Below, piece by piece: positions 58,955 through 64,000 of a DNA stretch of 64,000 nucleotides (position 1 is the first letter of the stretch; every line of letters starts with the position of its first letter). The translations under genes were made by a program, and so were the position numbers. The stretch is from Pseudorhodoferax soli (GTDB taxonomy: Bacteria; Pseudomonadota; Gammaproteobacteria; Burkholderiales; Burkholderiaceae_C). The notes under the pieces are model-generated. The model saw only the letters and a list, made by a program, of their open reading frames with translations, ran no database searches and was not told where the DNA came from. The stretch spans positions 496,001 through 560,000 of the forward strand of contig NZ_QPJK01000001.1 in NCBI RefSeq assembly GCF_003337555.1, in the 5' to 3' direction.

Positions 58955-59773
58955 TCATTGTAGGGAGGCGTCCGGCTGCTGCAGGGCCGCGAGCTCGGCC
59001 TCGCTGAAGCCGGCAGCGCGCCGCGCGTCCAGGTTGAATGGGCCGCGCAGGCGCGGTGCGCCGTAGCGGCGGGCCAACTCGGCGTAGGTGGCCACCGGCT
59101 CCAGCCCGCGCGCTCCGCAGAGCCAACCGTACCAGTGGTTGCCGATGGCCACATGGCCGACCTCGTCGGCCAGGATCACGTCCAGGATCTCGCCGGCGCG
59201 CAGGTCGCCCGCGGCCACCAGCTTGGCACGGATCGGGGGTGCGGCGTCCAGGCCACGCGCCTCCAGCGTGCGCGGCACCAGCGCCAGGCGGGCGAGCAGG
59301 TCGTCCTGGGTCTTCTCGGCCATGTCCCACAGGCCGTTGTGGGCCGGGAAGTCGCCATAGGCATGGCCGAGTTCCGCCAGGTGCGCTGCCAGCAGTTGGA
59401 AGTGCAGCGCTTCTTCGCGCGCGACGCGGGCCCAGTCGCGGTAGAAGGCCTCGGGCAGGCCGGGGAAGCGCCACAGGATGTCGCAGGCCAGGTTGATGGC
59501 GTTGAACTCGATGTGCGCCAGCGCGTGGAGCAGCACCGCGCGGCCCGCCGGCGTGTGCACCGGCCGCGGCTTGAGCTGCTGGTGGGGCACCAGCACGGGC
59601 TGGGCCGGGCGGCCCGGCACCGGTGCCGGTCGCTGCAGCGGCTGCCGCACGTCCAGCGCCAGGCCATCGTCCAGCGCACGGGCCAGCGCGGCCTTGCGCG
59701 CAGGCGCGCTTTCGCACAACGCACACAGCGCGGCCGGGCGCAGGCCGGCTTCGATGTTCGAAGATTGGGTCAA
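58955..59773 (-). CDS. DUF455 ferritin-like diiron protein
   Basis: A helical protein of about 272 residues with a ferritin-like four-helix core. Likely diiron ligands are the Glu in LAHIEFNAI, the EExxH in REEALHFQLL and the Glu/His in ADEVGHVAIG. Family members occur near tRNA- or metabolite-modifying genes, but the role is unproven. The frame stays open upstream into the divergent gene. A TTG at 59773 is taken as start because the conserved region begins soon after, and this start is uncertain. Confidence 0.85.
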   Translation of the reverse strand: MTQSSNIEAGLRPAALCALCESAPARKAALARALDDGLALDVRQPLQRPAPVPGRPAQPVLVPHQQLKPRPVHTPAGRAVLLHALAHIEFNAINLACDILWRFPGLPEAFYRDWARVAREEALHFQLLAAHLAELGHAYGDFPAHNGLWDMAEKTQDDLLARLALVPRTLEARGLDAAPPIRAKLVAAGDLRAGEILDVILADEVGHVAIGNHWYGWLCGARGLEPVATYAELARRYGAPRLRGPFNLDARRAAGFSEAELAALQQPDASLQ

Positions 59774-59867
59774 GTGTGGGAGCCCATTGGAATGAGATGG
59801 CGTGCGAATGAAACGTAGCGCCCTAGAATTCGCCAAGACTCCATTCTGGTTGAACTGCCACCCCCCC

Positions 59868-61094
59868 ATGACCGTTGCCGATACCGCGTCCATGCTGATC
59901 GCCCGCCAGCCCATCGTGGACAAACGCCGGGCGGTGTTCGGCTATGAGCTGTTCGACCGCTCGCACCCGGGCCAGGCGCATACGCCGGCGCACGATGTGG
60001 CATTGGTGTTCAGCGCGCTGGCCCACACCGGCAGCGAGGCCCTGGTCGGCCAGTTCGCGATCTTCGTGAAGAGCACGCACAACAGCCTGGCCGGCGGCCA
60101 CCTGGACCTGGTCCAGCCCGAACGGCTGGTGCTGGAGATCGAAGGCATCGCGGGCGACGCACCCGCCGAGATCGACGCGCACTCGCATGCCCTGCTGGGG
60201 CTGCGCAAGCGCGGCTTCCGCCTGGCCTTCAGCCAGCAGGTGCTCGATCCGGCCTATGCCAGCTGGCAGCCGCTGGCCGACTTCATCAAGATGGATCTCG
60301 CGGCCATCGACCCGATGCAGTTGCCCAAGCTGATCCAGGCCGCGCAGACCCGTACCGGCGCCCGGCTGATCGCCGAGAAGACCGAGACCGCCGCCCAGTA
60401 CGAGCAGCTGGCCGGCTATGGCGTGGAGCTGTTCCAGGGCTACTGGTTCGCCAAGCCCGACCTGATCAAGACGCGCCTGCTGCCCCCCTCCCAGGCCAAC
60501 GTGATCCAGCTCATCAACCTGGTGCGCAACCAGGCCAGCACCGATGAGATCGAGCAGGTCCTCAAGAAGGACGCGATGCTGGGCTTCAACCTGATGCGCC
60601 TGATCAATTCCTCAGGCTTCGGGCTCACGCGCGAGATCACCTCGTTCCGTCAGGCCGTCATGCTGCTGGGCCTGAAGAAGCTGTTCCGCTGGGCCGCACT
60701 GTTGCTGACGACGGCAGCCGGCGGCGCAGCGTCGCCGGTGGTGGGCAGCACGGCGGTGGTCCGCGGCCGGCTCATGGAACTGCTGGCGGCCGAGTCGATG
60801 TCGCCCGAAGAGTGCGATGCCGCCTTCGTGGTGGGCGTGTTCTCGCTGCTGGACACCATGCTGGGCATGCCCATGGAGCAGGCCGTGGGCCTGCTGACGC
60901 TGCAGCCACCGATCGTCGACGCGCTGCTGCACGGCAATGGCCCGTATGCCGACCTGCTGGCCCTGGCGCAGGCCTGCGAAACCGGCGATGCCGAGTCATT
61001 CCGCCGTGCCACGGCGGCCCTGCACCTCACCGAGCGCCAGGTCAGCCTGGCGCACCTCGATGCGCTGGCCTGGGCCGACGCCCTGGTCGAGTGA
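59868..61094 (+). CDS. EAL-HDOD domain signalling protein, copy 1
   Basis: A 408-residue cytoplasmic protein. The EAL domain (about 1-195) is degenerate: YELFDRS replaces the EAL motif region, and the DDFG metal loop is missing, although FIKMDLA, AEKTET and LFQGYWFAKP remain. The HDOD domain (about 200-390) lacks catalytic His-Asp. It is therefore probably a c-di-GMP-related sensor or scaffold rather than a phosphodiesterase. The ATG at 59868 is chosen at the start of similarity to copy 2. It is followed 70 bp later by a close paralogue. Confidence 0.88.
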   Translation: MTVADTASMLIARQPIVDKRRAVFGYELFDRSHPGQAHTPAHDVALVFSALAHTGSEALVGQFAIFVKSTHNSLAGGHLDLVQPERLVLEIEGIAGDAPAEIDAHSHALLGLRKRGFRLAFSQQVLDPAYASWQPLADFIKMDLAAIDPMQLPKLIQAAQTRTGARLIAEKTETAAQYEQLAGYGVELFQGYWFAKPDLIKTRLLPPSQANVIQLINLVRNQASTDEIEQVLKKDAMLGFNLMRLINSSGFGLTREITSFRQAVMLLGLKKLFRWAALLLTTAAGGAASPVVGSTAVVRGRLMELLAAESMSPEECDAAFVVGVFSLLDTMLGMPMEQAVGLLTLQPPIVDALLHGNGPYADLLALAQACETGDAESFRRATAALHLTERQVSLAHLDALAWADALVE

Positions 61095-61164
61095 GCCACG
61101 CCCACCCGCACCAGCCAACGCCTGCCCGCTGTCCAGAACCGCTTGCCCGCACGGAGCCTGCACC

Positions 61165-62424
61165 ATGTCCATCATCTCCGACGCGCTGACACCCATGAAG
61201 CCGCCTCCCGGCGATGCCGACAACCAGGTCGTGATCGCGCGGCAGGCCATCGTGGACGACACCCGGACGGTGCTCGGTTACGAGCTCTTCGACCGATCGA
61301 CCTCGCCCAGCCAGCACACGGCCGACAGCGACGCCGCCCTGCTGTTCAACGCGCTGTCGTTCGCCGACACCGAGACCCTGGTCGGCAACAAGCTCGTGTT
61401 CATCAACTGCACGCACGAGAGCCTGGCCGGTGGCCACCTGGAGCTGATCCACCCGGACAAGGTGGTGCTGGAGGTGCCGCCGATCGCCGGGCACGACCCC
61501 GCCCTCATCGCCAAGATGGCCGAGGTCATGCAGAAGCTGCACAAGGAAGGCTTTCGCTTCGCCTTCAACCACACCGTGTTGACGCGCGGCTACGCACCCT
61601 GGCGCCCGCTGGCGGCCTACGTCAAGCTGGACCTGATGGTGCTGTCCAGCGACAAGGTGGAAGCCTTCGTGCAGTTCGCGCGGAGCAACACCAACGCCCA
61701 GCTGGTGGCCGAAAAGGTGGAAACGGGCGAGCAGCACAAGCTGCTGGCCAGCTACGGTGTCAAGCTGTTCCAGGGCTACTGGTTCGCCAAGCCGACGATG
61801 GTCAAGGCCCTGACGATCCGGCCATCGCAGGCGACGATCATCCGGCTCATCAACCTCGTGCGGAACCAGGCCGACGCCACCGAACTGGAAGATCTGCTCA
61901 AGCGCGACCCCACGCTGTCGTTCAATCTGCTGCGCTTCATCAATGCCTCGGGCTTCGGGCTGAACTGCGAGATCACCTCATTCCGCCACGCGGTCATGAT
62001 CCTCGGCATGCACAAGCTGTTCCGCTGGGCCGCGCTGCTGATGAGCACCTCGCACAGCGGTGGGCCGCCACCGGCCATCGGCCACACCGCGGTGGTCCGC
62101 GGCCGTCTCATGGAGCTGCTGACGGCCGAACTGCTGTCACCGGAGGAATGCGACAACGCCTTCACCGTCGGCGTGTTCTCGCTGCTGGACAGCATGCTGG
62201 GTGTGCCCATGGCCAAGGCGCTGGAGTCGGTCGAACTGCCCGAGCCGGTGGTCGATGCGCTGCAGCACCGCCGTGGCCTGTATGCGCCCTTCCTCGAATT
62301 GACGGAGGCCTGCGAGCGCGGCGACGACGCGGTCTTCGCGCGTGTGGCCAATGCGCTGGCCCTGTCGAGCCGGCAGGTCAACATGGCGCACCTGCAGGCG
62401 CTGGCCTGGGCGGAATCCGCCTGA
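61165..62424 (+). CDS. EAL-HDOD domain signalling protein, copy 2
   Basis: A 419-residue paralogue of the preceding gene. Shared blocks are GYELFDRS, SLAGGHL, LFQGYWFAKP, LINLVRNQA and KLFRWAALL, and both have GRLMELL followed by SPEECD. The EAL domain again lacks the DDFG loop but keeps VKLDLM and AEKVET. The N-terminus is longer by about 12 residues. Head-to-tail placement shows a tandem duplication. Different residues in the EAL pocket (FVKST versus FINCT) suggest divergent binding. Confidence 0.88.
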   Translation: MSIISDALTPMKPPPGDADNQVVIARQAIVDDTRTVLGYELFDRSTSPSQHTADSDAALLFNALSFADTETLVGNKLVFINCTHESLAGGHLELIHPDKVVLEVPPIAGHDPALIAKMAEVMQKLHKEGFRFAFNHTVLTRGYAPWRPLAAYVKLDLMVLSSDKVEAFVQFARSNTNAQLVAEKVETGEQHKLLASYGVKLFQGYWFAKPTMVKALTIRPSQATIIRLINLVRNQADATELEDLLKRDPTLSFNLLRFINASGFGLNCEITSFRHAVMILGMHKLFRWAALLMSTSHSGGPPPAIGHTAVVRGRLMELLTAELLSPEECDNAFTVGVFSLLDSMLGVPMAKALESVELPEPVVDALQHRRGLYAPFLELTEACERGDDAVFARVANALALSSRQVNMAHLQALAWAESA

Positions 62425-62449
62425 GGGCCCGCCTTCCTGCAGCGCCAGC

Positions 62450-62698
62450 TCAGCCGGCGTCCTTGAGCGCCTTCTTGGCCTTGCCGGCGGAGCGCTGGGA
62501 TTGCTTCTTGTGGTAATCCGATTTCACGTTGTTGACCACCTTGCCCACAGGGCCGCTCTTCTCGGCTTCGTTCTCGGCGCGTTTCTGGTCGATCTTGTGC
62601 TTGGTGGCATCGGTCGCCTCCGAGGCGGCCTTGCCGATCTGGGCGGAAGCGGTGGCCATGCTCAGTGCCGCAACGGTTGCCAACAGGAACGTCTTCAT
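62450..62698 (-). CDS. Small exported lysine-rich protein
   Basis: An 82-residue protein with a clear signal peptide (MKTFLLATVAALSMATASAQ) and a basic mature part rich in Lys, Gln and Ala (KIDQKRAENEAEKSG, KKQSQRSAGKAKKALKDAG). No domain is recognised. It lies convergent to the second EAL-HDOD gene and divergent from a small unknown, with 264 bp of otherwise empty DNA upstream. Confidence 0.7.
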   Translation of the reverse strand: MKTFLLATVAALSMATASAQIGKAASEATDATKHKIDQKRAENEAEKSGPVGKVVNNVKSDYHKKQSQRSAGKAKKALKDAG

Positions 62699-62962
62699 CG
62701 GATCCTCCATCCGTAACGCACGCAAACACGTGCCTAGTGATCCTCGAGCAACGGCGTGCCACGGCCTGTAGGCTGGTGCCGTCCAAGTGTGTGGGCCGCT
62801 CCCGTCGCGCGCCATCGCGCCCGCGCTTGTCAGCCGACCACGGACAAGCCGCACGTGTGCATGCGCCAACGGCCTACAAGCAGCCCGCTTGCGGACACGC
62901 AATATCCCCACCGAAACCAGATGCAACAGCGGCGTCTGGGCGCAGAAAGAGGGGAAAGCGAC

Positions 62963-63253
62963 ATGGATTTGCACCAGGCACAGGCCTTGGCTCTGATCGA
63001 GGAGCACCGGCGGGACGACACGTGCATGGCATTGCACGACTCCGGTTATGGCGACCTGGCCGACCAATGGCTGCAAGCGAGCAGCGAATTCGAGACGGTG
63101 GCGCGCGACCGACTGGAACCCGCCGCCATGGACGGCATGGAGGCCCCGGTCAGCACCGACGTGCTGCGCGCCTACGCCCGCATGTGCGTGAGTTGGTCGC
63201 GCATCGTGCAGCTGCGCGACCAGGCGGTCGGCTGGATGGAACGGCGCTACTGA
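62963..63253 (+). CDS. Hypothetical protein, 96 residues
   Basis: A 96-residue helical soluble protein of unknown function, beginning MDLHQAQALALIEEH and ending VQLRDQAVGWMERRY. A purine-rich GAGGGGAAAG precedes the ATG at 62963. Upstream in-frame codons give Arg/Pro-rich, non-coding-like sequence, so the later start is preferred. It converges on a response regulator gene. Confidence 0.65.
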   Translation: MDLHQAQALALIEEHRRDDTCMALHDSGYGDLADQWLQASSEFETVARDRLEPAAMDGMEAPVSTDVLRAYARMCVSWSRIVQLRDQAVGWMERRY

Positions 63254-63281
63254 AGCGTCCGCACAAGCGCCCGCGCCGGCC

Positions 63282-63656
63282 TCACGCCTTGCCTAGCGAG
63301 GCCACCATCTTATGCAGCAGTTGCTCCAGCGCGTCGACTTCAAAAGGCTTGGTCAGGGCATGCACGTGCGGCCCTAGCGCCGCCAGCTCGCCCCCCATGT
63401 CGTAGCCCGAGCACAGCAGCACGTGCTGTGCCGGCTTGCGCGCCAGCACCTGCTGTGCCAGTTCCACGCCCGACAGCCCGGGCAAGCCCACGTCGGTGAT
63501 CAGGATGTCGCAATCGTCCTGCGCCAGCAGGGCCAGGCCTTCCTCGCCGCTGGCGCAGACCCTCACGGCGTAGCCGGGCTCCTCCTCCAGCAGCATGGCG
63601 ATGGAATCGCGCAGGTCTTCGTTGTCTTCGACGTACAGGATACGGGTCTGGGGCAT
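63282..63656 (-). CDS. Single-domain response regulator
   Basis: A 124-residue stand-alone receiver domain. It has the acidic pair in YVEDNEDLRD, the phospho-Asp in ILITDVGLPG, the Thr/Ser position in HVLLCSGYD and the conserved Lys in LTKPFEV. No output domain or partner kinase lies in the window, so it probably acts by protein contact. It starts 11 bp after the stop of the outer-membrane protein gene. Confidence 0.9.
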   Translation of the reverse strand: MPQTRILYVEDNEDLRDSIAMLLEEEPGYAVRVCASGEEGLALLAQDDCDILITDVGLPGLSGVELAQQVLARKPAQHVLLCSGYDMGGELAALGPHVHALTKPFEVDALEQLLHKMVASLGKA

Positions 63657-63667
63657 GGAGGCAGTGT

Positions 63668-64000
63668 CTAGAAGCGGTACTTGAGCCCGATGCTGGTGGA
63701 ACGGACCCAGCCATTGTCGTCGCCAGCGAAATCGAAACGGTGGCGCTGCCAATCCAGCACCGCCGACCAGTTGCTGCTGAAGGCCCAGTCCACACCGAGG
63801 CCGTAGGCCGGCCCCCAGCCGCTCGCGCGGCCGGTGGCAATGCCGGCGCCGGGCGCGGCGTCGATGCGTGTGCGCCCCCAGGTGGTGCCGACGCGGCCGA
63901 ACACCCCGACACCGGCAGCCACCTGCGCACGGCCGACCAGGCTGAAATTGACGCCCTCGGCCCGGGTGTCGCCGCCGCCGCGCTCGAGATCACCCATGCT
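63668..64000 (-). CDS. Outer-membrane beta-barrel protein, C-terminal part
   Basis: The last 111 codons of a gene that runs off the window edge. Alternating hydrophobic residues form several beta strands (AAGVGVFGRVGTTWG, YGLGVDWAFSSNWSAVLDWQ). The protein ends in STSIGLKYRF, with the terminal Phe recognised by the BAM machinery. It resembles OmpA-like or porin-family eight-strand barrels. The N-terminus and signal peptide are outside the window. Confidence 0.8.
   Translation of the reverse strand, partial: SMGDLERGGGDTRAEGVNFSLVGRAQVAAGVGVFGRVGTTWGRTRIDAAPGAGIATGRASGWGPAYGLGVDWAFSSNWSAVLDWQRHRFDFAGDDNGWVRSTSIGLKYRF

Noticed and set aside
62699-62962. The 264-bp gap examined for an RNA gene or promoter structure
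   Set aside because: No strong hairpin, T tract or consensus promoter pair was seen. It simply separates divergent genes.

Overview
The window is a GC-rich, densely packed chromosomal segment of a betaproteobacterium. It looks like Burkholderiales, most likely family Comamonadaceae. The evidence is uniform high GC, Tct-type tricarboxylate transport genes, the block dapA-bamC-metallohydrolase, the order parE-lytic transglycosylase-parC, and pyrG-DUF1330-eno-ftsB. I see no insertion sequence, prophage, CRISPR array, rRNA or tRNA. No gene-free stretch exceeds about 265 bp.

Region by region: (1) 1-5.6 kb, assimilatory nitrite reduction: nirB, nirD, a formate/nitrite channel and a PP2C phosphatase-Ser/Thr kinase fusion, preceded by a hairpin-rich leader. 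(2) 5.7-9.9 kb, minus strand: TctB/TctA permease subunits with an OmpR-type two-component system and a Pho/OmpR-type direct repeat in front of tctB. (3) 9.9-14.6 kb: an Fe-S photolyase/cryptochrome followed by a 976-residue class III nucleotide cyclase-AAA-TPR protein. (4) 14.7-19.8 kb, minus strand: a 1175-residue protein joining a DyP peroxidase to a P450-like haem domain, next to a sigma-54 activator. (5) 19.9-21.8 kb: an S4 RNA-binding protein and small lipoproteins or hypotheticals. (6) 21.8-34.2 kb: two sets of circularly permuted ATP-grasp and alpha-E domains with two transglutaminase-like proteins, an experimentally obscure amide/peptide-ligating system, split by comEC. (7) 34.2-37.3 kb: RidA, an atypical SDR and a Tat-exported PhoX phosphatase with a Pho box. 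(8) 37.3-42.6 kb: topoisomerase IV (parC, parE) with a lytic transglycosylase between them. (9) 42.7-47.5 kb: MFS transporter, micro-membrane protein and methyltransferase coupled by overlaps, then dapA-bamC-MBL hydrolase. (10) 47.5-58.9 kb: housekeeping genes, including an Ala-rich lipoprotein, roxA, an SlyD-like PPIase, dut, coaBC, pyrG, eno, ftsB, pnuC with an NadR-like kinase, hslO and a gamma-carbonic anhydrase. (11) 59-64 kb: a DUF455 diiron protein, two tandem degenerate EAL-HDOD proteins, small unknowns, a single-domain response regulator and the end of an outer-membrane beta-barrel gene.

The two most unusual items are the DyP-P450 fusion (14686-18213) with its inverted-repeat control region, and the duplicated ATP-grasp/alpha-E/transglutaminase system (21854-34172), whose last gene carries a hexanucleotide repeat encoding an (SP)5(QS)11 tail. 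Two 11-bp-period direct repeats, before tctB and before phoX, suggest a shared phosphate-type regulatory input. All functions are read from sequence motifs and gene context. No database search was run.
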